64,000 nucleotides of DNA from DATJFQ01 sp035495555 (GCA_035495555.1 DATJFQ010000078.1:61096-125095); one strand, 5' to 3'; positions 1 to 10,230 are shown, counted from the first letter of the stretch. The notes: generated from the letters alone by a model not told the origin. A program made the numbers and translations.

Positions 1-340
1 GCTTGTGCTGAATGGCTCCGGTGAACGCGCCCCGCTCGAACCCGAACAGCTCCGATTCGAGCAGTTCGCTCGGGAGCGCTGCGCAATTCACCTTCACGAA
101 CACGCGATCGCGGCGCGGCGACGCGGCGTGGATCGCGCGAGAGACGAGTTCTTTTCCTGTACCGCTTTCACCACGCACGAGGACCGTGACGTCCGTGTCC
201 GCCACACGCGAGATGAGATCGAGAACCTCCCGCATCTCCTGGCTCGAGCTGAGGAATTCGCCAGTCGCGGGCCGTCGCGTGTCGCGCTCGAACGGCTCGG
301 GAGAAGGAAGACGATCGATCGTCAGCAGATCGCGGTTCAC
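1..340 (-). CDS. Sigma-54-dependent activator, N-terminal part of AAA+ domain (cut by window edge)
   Basis: The 113 visible residues run off the left edge. A short N-terminus of about 28 residues leads straight into a sigma-54 activator AAA+ domain: Walker A GESGTGKE near residues 58-65 and the sigma-54 contact loop GAFTGA at 104-109. No receiver domain fits before the AAA+ part, so it is PspF-like in layout or sensed through something downstream of the edge. I chose the GTG at 340 because GGAG lies 10 nt upstream; an in-frame stop and the -24/-12 promoter lie further up. A GTG at 385 is possible but would have no Shine-Dalgarno. It is closely similar to the AAA+ domain of the next gene on the same strand. 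Confidence 0.85.
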   Translation of the reverse strand, partial: MNRDLLTIDRLPSPEPFERDTRRPATGEFLSSSQEMREVLDLISRVADTDVTVLVRGESGTGKELVSRAIHAASPRRDRVFVKVNCAALPSELLESELFGFERGAFTGAIQHK

Positions 341-402
341 CTGATACGGGCTCCGTGTCGCCGTGCGCGCGGCACAATGCAGCACACCACGGGCTCCAGT
401 TC

Positions 403-418
403 AGCAAGGCAGGTGCCA
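403..418 (-). promoter_or_regulatory. Sigma-54 (-24/-12) promoter
   Basis: On the minus strand the sequence reads TGGCACCTGCCTTGCT, which matches the RpoN consensus TGGCAC-N5-TTGC[A/T] at every fixed position. The predicted transcription start falls near position 393, about 50 nt before the GTG of the downstream activator gene. An activator gene that itself needs an activated sigma-54 promoter implies a cascade or autoregulation. Confidence 0.85.
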
Positions 419-479
419 CGAGGGAAAAACTTTGGCGAAGTTGGCGAAACTACCGGGAAATGGCGGCGGTACAGAGGTC

Positions 480-501
480 GGGCCGGCGCGAGAGCCGGCC
501 C
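480..501 (-). terminator. GC-rich hairpin downstream of the response regulator gene
   Basis: A perfect 8-bp stem GGGCCGGC/GCCGGCCC with a 6-nt loop lies about 50 nt past the stop of the response regulator gene and before the sigma-54 promoter of the next gene. There is no U-tract on either side, so intrinsic termination is only a guess. Confidence 0.35.
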
Positions 502-553
502 GTAGAGAAACACGCTACTTACTGTGGGTAGTGGAGCACCTGCGGTTTGCCGA

Positions 554-2095
<1,542 letters not shown>

Positions 2096-2329
2096 CGATC
2101 TCCAAGTACCGGCTGGCAACCGCCGGGCTGTCTGATTTATTTACGCGGGACCGCGAGTGTCCATCCGATTTCCCACTCCATTCAAGACCTGTACCTCAAC
2201 AGGGCGGGCTGATCGGTAATGGACGTCCCAGTTGGCAATCTTGGGCAACGTTTTGCCGTTCTTCTTTTGCGACGCCGGCGCGGAGCGTCACGTTCCGGCG
2301 GATTCTCTAGGAAAAGCAACGTCCCGCGA

Positions 2330-2345
2330 TGGCACTTTGCTTGAA
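2330..2345 (+). promoter_or_regulatory. Possible degenerate sigma-54 promoter in the 311-nt divergent gap
   Basis: TGGCACTTTGCTTGAA has a perfect -24 element (TGGCAC) with correct 5-nt spacing but TTGAA instead of TTGCA at -12, so the critical GC is lost. It lies about 60 nt before the small exported protein. The rest of the gap 2096-2406 shows no gene and no other clear signal. Confidence 0.35.
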
Positions 2346-2406
2346 GTTCAGGTGTGCGTCGCCCGCCTGCGAAGCGCGGCGGCACAGATCTTCGGGGGTT
2401 CGTCAC

Positions 2407-2637
2407 ATGCGTAGGTTGGTGGGTACTGCTGTTTTCGCTGGATGCACGCTTGTCGCGGGATCAATCGCGGCAGCGACGCCGGCGATCGGAGGAGCCTCGA
2501 CTCCTCGATCGACCGAGTCGGCTGTGGCGGTACAGCAGGTGCAGTTTGCGTTTCCAGGTTTCCGCGACGAAGCGGCAATGGTGCTCGTCGGGACCGCATT
2601 GATCGCGCTGGGCGGCGTGGTGCGCCGAGCCGCATAA
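2407..2637 (+). CDS. Small exported protein with PEP-CTERM-like C-terminal tail
   Basis: 76 residues. An N-terminal signal peptide (RRLVGTAVFAGCTLVAGSIA) is followed by about 25 polar residues, then a tail EAAMVLVGTALIALGGVVRR: one hydrophobic segment followed by a short basic end. This is the tripartite layout of PEP-CTERM sorting signals (P-E-P box, transmembrane, Arg-rich end), but the PEP box is replaced by DEAA. The ATG at 2407 follows a GGGGG run. The gene stands alone between a divergent sigma-54 response regulator and a strong terminator. Function unknown; a surface-attached peptide is an inference. Confidence 0.6.
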   Translation: MRRLVGTAVFAGCTLVAGSIAAATPAIGGASTPRSTESAVAVQQVQFAFPGFRDEAAMVLVGTALIALGGVVRRAA

Positions 2638-2698
2638 ATTTCGCGACGGACCAGATGACCGCGGCGTATGTCCGCGTCGAATCGGCCGTCGTCGAACC

Positions 2699-2727
2699 GG
2701 CCCGCAGGAGTCTGCGGGCCTTTTTTT
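2699..2727 (+). terminator. Rho-independent terminator
   Basis: A perfect 9-bp stem GGCCCGCAG/CTGCGGGCC closes a GAGT loop and is followed by seven T residues. It lies 62 nt after the stop of the small exported protein and is the clearest intrinsic terminator in the window. Confidence 0.95.
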
Positions 2728-2887
2728 GTTCGCCCCTCGAATTTCGATTCTGTGATCCCCCGCAGGAACCGTAAGGAACGCGAGCACAGCTCTACCGTAT
2801 AAACTGCTGATTCAGTAGGTCTTGCGCCGCGACGCGCTCCGGCACTTCACTTGCCTCGATCAGGGCATCCACCTGGAGCCTGCGTCG

Positions 2888-4813
2888 TTGAACCATCCCC
2901 ATTTCACGCGCCGCCTGACCGCGGCGGCCACGGCCATCTTCTGTGTCCTGTCCGCCGCGACTGCTGCGGCAGGGACGGTGCGGTACGTCAGGGCAGGCGA
3001 CAATCTCCAAGCCGTCCTGAACGCCGCCGTTGACGGCGACGAAATCCGCCTCCAGCCCGGAGCGACGTTCTCGGGCAACTTCGTCCTCCCGGTGTTTGCC
3101 GGCGCGACGACGGGCGTCACGATTCGAACCGATCTCCCGGATTCACAGTTGCCTGCGGACAACGAGCGCGTCTCACCGGCGCAGGCGTTGACGTTTGCCA
3201 GGATCGTCTCGCCGAACACTGCGGCGGCAATGCGAACGGCTGCGGGCGCGCACAACTGGACTCTGCTGTGCCTCGAGTTCCTGAACAACAAGGATGGATT
3301 CGGCGACATCCTGCAGATCGGCGATGGTTCGTCTGCCCAGTCGTCGCTCTCACAGGTCCCGTACCAGATTGTCGTCGATCGTGTGTATCTGCACGGTCAT
3401 CCGCTCTATGGCCAGAAGCGCGGGATCGCGCTCAATGGGCGGGACGTGACGATCAGAAATTCGTACATTGCCGACATCAAGGCGGTGGGTCAGGACTCGC
3501 AGGCCATCGGCGGATGGAATGGTCCCGGGCCGTTCACGATCGAGAACAATTATCTCGAGGCCGCCACGGAGAACTTCCTGCTTGGTGGCAGCGATCCGGC
3601 GATTCCCAATCTCGTGAGCGAACACGTCGTCGTTCGCTACAACTACATGTCGCGCCCGATGGCGTGGCGCGATCCGATCATCAGTGCGCCGGCTTCGCCG
3701 TTCGCGCAGGATGTTCCGGGAGCCGGAGCCCTGCCGCCGGGGACGTATGCCTATGTCGTCGTCGCGAGCCGCGCGGTGGGGCAGGGGACGATCGGCCATT
3801 CCCGCCCCTCCGCACAGGTCACCGCTTCGCTTGGATCGACAGGCGGCGTGCAGGTGTCGTGGGCGCCCGTCGCCGATGCCACGTCTTACACGGTGTACGG
3901 ACGGACGGCTGGAGGGCTGAGCCAGTACTGGCGCGTGACCGGAACGAGTTTCACGGACTCCGGCGTCACCGGCACGTCAGGGGCCCCGCCGTCCGATGGC
4001 ACCATCTGGCAGGTGAAGAACGTCTTCGAGCTGAAGAACGCGCGCGACGTGCTCGTCGAAAACAATGTCTTCGAGAACAACTGGAAGGAAGCGCAGCCGG
4101 GATACGCGATCGTACTGACGCCGCGCAATCAGGATGGCGCCTGCACATGGTGCACGATCGAATCGGTGCTCTTTCGCCACAACATCGTCCGCAACACCGC
4201 GGCGGGCATCAATATCGCGGGACACGATTATCCGAATACAACCCAGCAGGCGTCGGGCATCACGATCTCCGACAACCTCATTTACAACGTGCAGCAGGGG
4301 CTCGGCGGTAACGGGTGGGGGATTCTGGTCGGGGACGCACCACGCAACCTCGTCGTCACCCACAACACGTTCGATTACGACGGTACGACGCTGCTGTACG
4401 TCTACGGCGGCAGTGCATCGTCTCCCGCGGTGGTAACGGGGTTTTCGTTCACCTACAACGCAGCGCCGCACAATGCGTACGGTCTCAACGGCGCGAGCGC
4501 CTCGCCGGGAGCGCTCACGCTGCAGATGTACTTCCCGTCTTCTACCGTGACAGGGAACTGGCTCAGCGGCGCGAACCTCTCGAAATATCCCTCCGGGAAC
4601 CGTGCGGAATCACCGTTTGCGGCCTACCTTGCCGATCGAGCCAACGGCGACTATCACTTGATCGGGGCGCTCTCGGCCAATGGTGCCGACGGACGCCCGG
4701 CTGGTGCGGACATCGACGCGCTCGGGGCGATGGCAGGTATCGCAATTGGGAAATCGGGCGCGCCGACCATCAAGGCGCCGGCGAACCTCCGCATCATTTC
4801 TTCAGGTGGATAA
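2888..4813 (+). CDS. Secreted right-handed beta-helix protein with internal Fn3-like domain
   Basis: About 641 residues. A signal peptide (TAAATAIFCVLSAATAAAG) precedes a mature protein of Asn/Gly-rich beta-helix coils such as NNYLEA, VVRYNYMS and ITISDNLIYN. Around residues 268-370 the helix is interrupted by a roughly 100-residue fibronectin-III-like domain (PPGTYAYVVVASRA...VQVSWAPVADATSYTVYGR), after which the coils resume at NVFELKNARDVLVENN. I prefer TTG 2888, with GGAG 9 nt upstream and a tidy signal peptide; TTG 2822 in frame would add 22 residues. Its closest relative in the window is the protein starting at 5853, sharing blocks such as SYIADIKAV and GWNGPGPF. It is probably a surface or secreted carbohydrate-active or adhesive protein; no catalytic residues could be assigned. 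Its 3' end overlaps the opposing methyltransferase gene by 20 nt. Confidence 0.82.
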   Translation: MNHPHFTRRLTAAATAIFCVLSAATAAAGTVRYVRAGDNLQAVLNAAVDGDEIRLQPGATFSGNFVLPVFAGATTGVTIRTDLPDSQLPADNERVSPAQALTFARIVSPNTAAAMRTAAGAHNWTLLCLEFLNNKDGFGDILQIGDGSSAQSSLSQVPYQIVVDRVYLHGHPLYGQKRGIALNGRDVTIRNSYIADIKAVGQDSQAIGGWNGPGPFTIENNYLEAATENFLLGGSDPAIPNLVSEHVVVRYNYMSRPMAWRDPIISAPASPFAQDVPGAGALPPGTYAYVVVASRAVGQGTIGHSRPSAQVTASLGSTGGVQVSWAPVADATSYTVYGRTAGGLSQYWRVTGTSFTDSGVTGTSGAPPSDGTIWQVKNVFELKNARDVLVENNVFENNWKEAQPGYAIVLTPRNQDGACTWCTIESVLFRHNIVRNTAAGINIAGHDYPNTTQQASGITISDNLIYNVQQGLGGNGWGILVGDAPRNLVVTHNTFDYDGTTLLYVYGGSASSPAVVTGFSFTYNAAPHNAYGLNGASASPGALTLQMYFPSSTVTGNWLSGANLSKYPSGNRAESPFAAYLADRANGDYHLIGALSANGADGRPAGADIDALGAMAGIAIGKSGAPTIKAPANLRIISSGG

Positions 4814-5585
4814 CGCGGATTGACGCGTACCGCCTCAGCAGAGGCGCCGCGTCCAGGATCCGGCGATCCGCCCAATAGAGCGCCCGCCAGTAGTTCTTCA
4901 CGATCGGCAGCACCTGTCCGACCTGCACGTGCGGCAGCGCGAAGGCGCGCACCGCCACCGCGCTGAAGCCGGTCGCGAAGCGGGCCAGTTCCGAGTCGGT
5001 CAGCGGCCGTTCGAACGGAGAAATGTCCGGCGCGCGGTACGGGATCAGGCGTCGGGCGAACCGCAGAACCGCCGAATTCCGTACGGGCTCCTGAAAGATC
5101 GCGCGTCCACCGGGCTTGAGTACGCGCCGGACCTCCTTCGACACGAGATCGAGGTCGAGGTGATGCAGGATGGCGATGCCGAAGACCACGTCAATCGACG
5201 CGTCCGGGAACGGCATGTCGTGCGCCGAACCGGCGATGAACGTAGCCCCGCCGCCGCGATGGCTCACCTCGAGCCGTCGCTGCGCGAGGCGCAGCAGATC
5301 TTCAGAAATATCGATCCCCCACACGTGCGCTCCGCGGTTGGCCAGCAATACGGAGTTTGCGCCGGACCCGCATCCGAAATCGACGACGCGCCGTCCGGTG
5401 ACGTCGCCGAGCAGGGAATAGGCGTACTCGAGCGGGTAGGCCGTGTCGGCCGGCGGTGTCGCATAGCGTTCGAACGTCGCGGCGCTGACGCGGAGCGATG
5501 CGTCCGACGTCAGGGTCGCTTCGACGGAGCTGCGCTGGATTTCCGCGCGCTCCCAATGCTGCATCGTCTGGGTTCGCACTGACAT
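4794..5585 (-). CDS. Class I SAM-dependent methyltransferase
   Basis: 263 residues. Motif I is VVDFGCGSGANSVLLANRG, followed by WGIDIS and, later, the Methyltransf_11 pattern PFPDASIDVVFGIAILHHL and LKPGGRAIFQEP. The C-terminal part (YRAPDISPFERPLTDSEL...) is typical of small-molecule or lipid-type methyltransferases, but the substrate cannot be read from sequence. The start is uncertain: ATG 5585 and ATG 5564 both lack a clear Shine-Dalgarno, and the frame stays open far upstream without recognisable protein. It lies between two paralogous beta-helix genes on the opposite strand and overlaps the first one tail to tail. Confidence 0.85.
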   Translation of the reverse strand: MSVRTQTMQHWERAEIQRSSVEATLTSDASLRVSAATFERYATPPADTAYPLEYAYSLLGDVTGRRVVDFGCGSGANSVLLANRGAHVWGIDISEDLLRLAQRRLEVSHRGGGATFIAGSAHDMPFPDASIDVVFGIAILHHLDLDLVSKEVRRVLKPGGRAIFQEPVRNSAVLRFARRLIPYRAPDISPFERPLTDSELARFATGFSAVAVRAFALPHVQVGQVLPIVKNYWRALYWADRRILDAAPLLRRYASIRVIHLKK

Positions 5586-5676
5586 GTCGGGTCGGGGCCG
5601 ATGCAACTCGCGGGCCGCTGAGCTGAGATCAGGGACGGCTGGATGAAGGCGGTCGGCTCGCTCTGCACGATCAGCG

Positions 5677-5687
5677 GTAAGACTTAC
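5677..5687. promoter_or_regulatory. Short palindrome in the divergent gap
   Basis: GTAAGACTTAC is a perfect dyad around one central base in the 267-nt gap between the methyltransferase and the large beta-helix gene. It could be an operator, but no -35/-10 pair could be placed confidently beside it. Nothing else is recognisable in this gap. Confidence 0.25.
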
Positions 5688-5852
5688 AAACGGCTGAGTT
5701 GTCCTTCCGTGCACGCAGGCGATTTCCGCCGCGGCCGCATGCGAGATCGCGAATAATCCCAATGCGCGATCCGAACCGGCCTCGTCCTTGCCACACGCTC
5801 GGGCGCCACTCAAACCACAATTGCTCTTCGTTCCCGAAGGAGTTCCCTGAAC

Positions 5853-8800
5853 GTGCGTACGCGTTGTCTCTCCCTGGTATTGCTGGTCTTCGCCTGCCTT
5901 CTTCCCGTTACGGCCGCGGCTGCCACCCGCACCGTGTGCGCCAGCGGCTGTATGTATAGCGACCTGCAGGCCGCCCTCGACGATGCTGTGCCAGGAGACA
6001 CGCTGCTGTTACGTGCGGGAGAGACGTTCCGCGGGAATTTCATCCTGCGCGCCAAGAGTGGAACGAGCTGGATCACCATCCGGTCCGATGCGTCGGATTC
6101 GCAGCTTCCGGCAGATGGCGTAAGACTCGTCCCGTCCGATCGCACGGGCGGCAATACGTCGCGATCTCTCCTCCCTCGGCTCCTCGGGCTGGGCGGCGCG
6201 CTCATCACGACGCCGGTCATCCAGACCGCTCCGGGTGCGCACAACTACCGCCTGGAGTTTCTGGAGGTGGACGGCAGCGCGAATCTCGGGTTCGAAACGC
6301 TCGTGCAGTTCGGGGACGGTAGCGCCGCCACGCCACCCAGCGACATCGTGCTCGATCGCATGTATCTGCACGGGCATCCCGACAAGGGCATGAAACGAGG
6401 CGTATCCCTCAACGGCGTCCGCTGCGACGTGATCAACAGCTACATCGCCGACATCAAGGCCGTGAACACCGACTCCCAGGGGATTGCGGGGTGGAACGGT
6501 GCCGGCCCGTTCAAGATCATCAACAACTACATCGAGGCCGGAGCGGAGAACATTCTGTTCGGCGGCTCCGATCCCGGCGTCGCGAATCTGATTCCGTCCG
6601 ACATCACCATCTCGCACAACTACCTGACCCGTCCGATGTCCTGGCGGAACCCGATCATGGCGACTCCGGGGTCGGTCTCTGCGGCCGCGACGTCGGGCGG
6701 TTCCTTGCCGGCGACGACGCACTACTTCCGCGTCGTCGCCGGCATGCACACCGATTCGGAGACGGCTGTGTCGCTGCCATCGAAGGAGGTGTCCGCCGCG
6801 ACCGGCTCTGGTGGCGCCGTCAGGCTGTCGTGGTCCGGCGTATCGGGTGCCGACATCTACCGAATCTATCGGGGACTTTCGTCGGGTGGCGAATCCGTGT
6901 ACGTCGAAGTGCCTGGCTCGTCCACGTCCTATACCTACACAGGATCCGGTGAGAAATCTGGTGCGCCGCCGACGAGCGGAACCGTCTGGGTCGTCAAGAA
7001 CAACTTCGAGTTGAAGAACGCGCAGCGCGTCACCGTCGATGGCAACGTCATGGAGAACACCTGGCAGGCCGGGCAATACGGCTATGCCATCGTCCTCACG
7101 CCGCGCAACTCCGAAAACCGCGCTCCGTGGTCCACGGTCAAGGACGTCACGATCACGAACAACATCATCCGGCACGCGGCCGGCGTGTTCAACATCGCGA
7201 ACCGCGACGACGTCTATCCGAGCGGCCCGACGACGAACGTTACCGTCAGGAACAATCTGTTCCAGGACATCAGCAGCAACACGTACGGCGGATCGGCGAA
7301 AGCAATCCTCATTGGCGGCGGCGCAACGCCCGTCACCTTCGATCACAACACGTTCGTGCACGACAACACATCGTTCCTGTATGCGTATGGCCCGTACACG
7401 ATGAACAACTTCACGTTCACGAACAACCTGACGCGTCACTTCGACTACGGGATCATGGGTGAAAACACGTCGCCGGGTAACCTGACGATCCAGACGTTCT
7501 TCCCCGGATCGAACATCACGTGCAACGCGATTGCCGGGGCCGTAGCGAAGAACTATCCGACCCAGAACGCGTATCCGACGGTGGACGCCTGGACGGCCGC
7601 GTTCGCGAATTTCGCCGGCGGCGACTACCACATTGTCAACACCTCGGCGATCTATACGTCAGGGTGCGCCGACGCCAAAGGCGGGGCGGACATCGATCGG
7701 ATCAACGCCGCAATCGCGGATACCTCGCCGTCGACACCTCCGCCGACGAGTAACGACACACCGCCGGTCGCGAACCCGGGCGGACCCTACACGGTCGCCG
7801 CAGGCGCAGCGGTGACGGTGAACGGCTCCGGCTCGACTGATGCCGACGGTTCGATCGCCTCCTACCGGTGGGCGTGGGGGGACGACGTCCTCGTGCGTGC
7901 TGCCGATCTGGGGAGCAGCAGTCTGATCGGCGGATCGTGGGTCCGAACCGCGATGTCGGATGCTGCCGGCGGCGCCGCGCTGAGCAACCCCGATCGGGGC
8001 GCCGCGAAAATCGATCCTGCACTGTCCTCGCCATCCAGCTACGTCGAGTTCACGGTCAACGCCGCCGCTGGTGTGCCGTATCGCCTGTGGCTGCGGATGC
8101 GCGCGGCCAACGATTACTACGGCAACGATTCGCTGTTCGTGCAGTTCAGCGGGGCGGTCGACGCCAACGGCACTGCCATCGATCGCATCGGTTCCACGTC
8201 GGCCGCCGCGATCGTGCTCGAGGAAGGCAATGGCGCAGGCGTCAGCGGCTGGGGCTGGAACGACGCCGCGTATGGTTCGCTGGCGGCGCCTGTCTATTTC
8301 GCGAAAAGCGGTCCTCAAACCGTGCGGATCCAGCAGCGCGAAGACGGGGTTTCGTGGGATCAGTTCGTCCTGAGCGCTGGCGCGTATCGCGGGTCGTCTC
8401 CTGGCGCTCTCGAGAACGACTCGACCATCCTCTCGGCGGCGTTTGGCGCGGCCACCGGGGTCACGGCAGCGCACACGTACGCGCTGTCCGGCGCGTACCC
8501 GCTCGGGCTCACCGTTGTCGACAATGGCGGCGCCGCGGCAACGGCATCCGGCGTAGTGAACGTCGGAGGCACGTCGTCCTTGACGGCGGACGCCGGAGGT
8601 CCGTACACCGGATCGGTTGGCGGGGCTGTGGCGTTCAACGGAGCCGGGTCGGCGGTGCCGAGCGGGTCGTCGCCGGACTACACGTGGTCCTTCGGTGATG
8701 AGATCGTGCTGCACGCCAGCGACGCGAAATCCTCAGACGTCCACGGCCGCTGGGCGCTCGTGCAGGACTCGACGGCCGCCGACGGCGTGGCGCTGGAGAA

Positions 8801-9380
8801 CGCCGATCGCGGAGACGCCAAACTTGCCACGCCGCTCGCGTCGCCCGCCAACTACGTCGAGTTCACGTTCAACGCGGCGGCCGGCGTGCCGTATCAGCTC
8901 TGGCTGCGGATGCGCGCCAGCGGCGACAGTTACACGAACGATTCGATCTGGGTGCAGTTCAGCGGATCGACCACGTCCTCCGGATCCGCGACGTACCGCA
9001 TCGGGACGACGTCGGCGATGGGTGTCGTGCTCGAAGAGGGGTCCGGCGCGGGTGAATCGGGCTGGGGGTGGAACGACAACGGGTATGGGACGCTAGGCGT
9101 GCCGGTATATTTCGCGACGAGCGGGCCCCAGACGATTCGCATCCAGCAGCGCGAGGACGGCATCCGCATCGATCAAATCGTGCTCTCGTCCGGGCACAAC
9201 CTGACCACGTCGCCGGGCGCGCTGATTCAGGATCGCACGATCGTTCCGACGGTGACAGCGGACGGCCACGGCGCGCAGGTCTACCATACGTACTCGCGCG
9301 CGGCCACCTATCCGGTGACGCTCACGATCAAGTCCACTGTGGGCAGCGCCGCTGACACGACGAGCGTAGTTATTCGCTAG
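5853..9380 (+). CDS. Large secreted beta-helix protein with two split PKD domains
   Basis: 1175 residues starting at GTG 5853 with AAGGAG 11 nt upstream. Order: signal peptide (LSLVLLVFACLLPVTAAAA); beta-helix to about residue 600, interrupted at about 267-372 by a Fn3-like domain as in its paralogue at 2888; a short Pro/Thr linker; then two PKD-type units. In each unit the first half (GGPYTVAAGAAVTVNGSGS...WAWGD, and GGPYTGSVGGAVAFNGAGS...WSFGD) is separated from its second half (HTYALSGAYPLGLTVVDNGG; HTYSRAATYPVTLTIKS) by an insert of about 170 residues. The two inserts are alike and look like a carbohydrate-binding beta-sandwich (YVEFTVNAAAGVPYRLWLRM...WDQFVLS). An extracellular polysaccharide-binding or degrading role is plausible; catalytic residues were not identified. 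Confidence 0.88.
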   Translation: MRTRCLSLVLLVFACLLPVTAAAATRTVCASGCMYSDLQAALDDAVPGDTLLLRAGETFRGNFILRAKSGTSWITIRSDASDSQLPADGVRLVPSDRTGGNTSRSLLPRLLGLGGALITTPVIQTAPGAHNYRLEFLEVDGSANLGFETLVQFGDGSAATPPSDIVLDRMYLHGHPDKGMKRGVSLNGVRCDVINSYIADIKAVNTDSQGIAGWNGAGPFKIINNYIEAGAENILFGGSDPGVANLIPSDITISHNYLTRPMSWRNPIMATPGSVSAAATSGGSLPATTHYFRVVAGMHTDSETAVSLPSKEVSAATGSGGAVRLSWSGVSGADIYRIYRGLSSGGESVYVEVPGSSTSYTYTGSGEKSGAPPTSGTVWVVKNNFELKNAQRVTVDGNVMENTWQAGQYGYAIVLTPRNSENRAPWSTVKDVTITNNIIRHAAGVFNIANRDDVYPSGPTTNVTVRNNLFQDISSNTYGGSAKAILIGGGATPVTFDHNTFVHDNTSFLYAYGPYTMNNFTFTNNLTRHFDYGIMGENTSPGNLTIQTFFPGSNITCNAIAGAVAKNYPTQNAYPTVDAWTAAFANFAGGDYHIVNTSAIYTSGCADAKGGADIDRINAAIADTSPSTPPPTSNDTPPVANPGGPYTVAAGAAVTVNGSGSTDADGSIASYRWAWGDDVLVRAADLGSSSLIGGSWVRTAMSDAAGGAALSNPDRGAAKIDPALSSPSSYVEFTVNAAAGVPYRLWLRMRAANDYYGNDSLFVQFSGAVDANGTAIDRIGSTSAAAIVLEEGNGAGVSGWGWNDAAYGSLAAPVYFAKSGPQTVRIQQREDGVSWDQFVLSAGAYRGSSPGALENDSTILSAAFGAATGVTAAHTYALSGAYPLGLTVVDNGGAAATASGVVNVGGTSSLTADAGGPYTGSVGGAVAFNGAGSAVPSGSSPDYTWSFGDEIVLHASDAKSSDVHGRWALVQDSTAADGVALENADRGDAKLATPLASPANYVEFTFNAAAGVPYQLWLRMRASGDSYTNDSIWVQFSGSTTSSGSATYRIGTTSAMGVVLEEGSGAGESGWGWNDNGYGTLGVPVYFATSGPQTIRIQQREDGIRIDQIVLSSGHNLTTSPGALIQDRTIVPTVTADGHGAQVYHTYSRAATYPVTLTIKSTVGSAADTTSVVIR

Positions 9381-9381
9381 C

Positions 9382-9424
9382 GCGAGGCGCGAGGTGCGAG
9401 GCGGGAGGCGGGAGGCGCGAGGCC
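9382..9424 (+). repeat. Heptad repeat, GNGAGGC family
   Basis: Six consecutive 7-mers of the form G[C/G]GAGG[C/T] directly follow the stop of the large beta-helix gene. The same family, read on the other strand as CCTCNNN, recurs at 49162-49261 and 58634-58692. Confidence 0.75.
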
Positions 9425-9515
9425 TCACGAGCGATGGGGGCGAGGACGGGCGCCCGCTTCGCGCGGAGGCGGCTCCTCGTCGACATGTCTTTCCGGCCGC
9501 CGAGCACGAAGCGGG

Positions 9516-9591
9516 TCCGCCTCCGCCGCGAAGCGGCTTCGGCGAGATCTCGCCTGAGCGCAGGTGGAGTCTCTGCCTGCGCGGAGGCGGA
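9516..9591. repeat. Nested dyad element in a convergent gap
   Basis: TCCGCCTCCG (9516-9525) pairs with CGGAGGCGGA (9582-9591), and inside it GCGCAGG (9558-9564) pairs with CCTGCGC (9576-9582). A further small dyad GCCGC-GAA-GCGGC lies at the left arm. It occupies the gap between the convergent beta-helix and aat genes; a role as a bidirectional transcription stop is an inference. The rest of 9381-9645 contains no gene. Confidence 0.55.
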
Positions 9592-9645
9592 GCTGTCCGA
9601 GCGGGGGCCCCATCGCAGGGCAAGGCGGATCGGCGCGCGGTGCGA

Positions 9646-10230
9646 TTACGGAGTATCGAACGACGCCTCGCGTTCGATAGCTTGTGCGAGCAGCTTCAAG
9701 TAGCGCCGCCGCGGGATTTCGAGTGCGCCGAACTGTTGCAGATGCTCGGTCACCCACTGCGTATCGAGTAGCAGAAACCCCTTGGCGCGCAGCCGCTCGA
9801 CGAGCGCCACGAGCGCGACCTTCGACGCGTCGGCGACGCGATGGAACATGGATTCGCCGAAGAACGCGCCGCCGAGCGCCACACCATACAGGCCGCCGAC
9901 CAGGCGTCCCTGTTGCCACGCTTCGACGGAGTGCGCGAAGCCCGCGTCGTGGAGCGCCACGTAGCTCTCGACGATTTCCTCGTCGATCCAGGTGCCTTCA
10001 GGGCCGCGCCGCTCGGCGCAGCCTCGCATGACGCCGGCGAAATCAGCGTCGATGCGGATCTCGAATCGTCCCGATGCCACCACCCGCGCAAGGCGCGAGG
10101 GGACGTGAAACCTGTCGAAGGGAATGATGCCGCGCGGATCCGGCGAGTACCAGCGGATCTCCCCCGGAGCGACCGCCATCGGAAACCATCCGCTGGCGTA
10201 GGCGGCCAGCAGGATCTCGAGATCGATCAT
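9646..10230 (-). CDS. aat: Leucyl/phenylalanyl-tRNA--protein transferase
   Basis: 194 residues, normal for a short Aat. It transfers Leu or Phe from tRNA to N-terminal Arg/Lys of proteins, marking them for ClpS/ClpAP (N-end rule). Family blocks seen: YASGWFPM, IRWYSPDPRGIIPFDRFHVP, TWIDEEIVESYVALHDAGFAHSVE (split here from a longer block), LVGGLYGVALGGAFFGESMF and LLDTQWVTEHL. ATG 10230 is exactly where the family begins (MIDLEILLAAYASGWFP). It overlaps the stop of the upstream small Cys-rich gene by 4 nt (ATGA), so the two are likely translationally coupled. Confidence 0.95.
   Translation of the reverse strand: MIDLEILLAAYASGWFPMAVAPGEIRWYSPDPRGIIPFDRFHVPSRLARVVASGRFEIRIDADFAGVMRGCAERRGPEGTWIDEEIVESYVALHDAGFAHSVEAWQQGRLVGGLYGVALGGAFFGESMFHRVADASKVALVALVERLRAKGFLLLDTQWVTEHLQQFGALEIPRRRYLKLLAQAIEREASFDTP

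Noticed and set aside
2232..2260. Second sigma-54-like site TTGGCAATCTTGGGCAA
   Set aside because: The spacing between GG and GC is one base short of the required distance.
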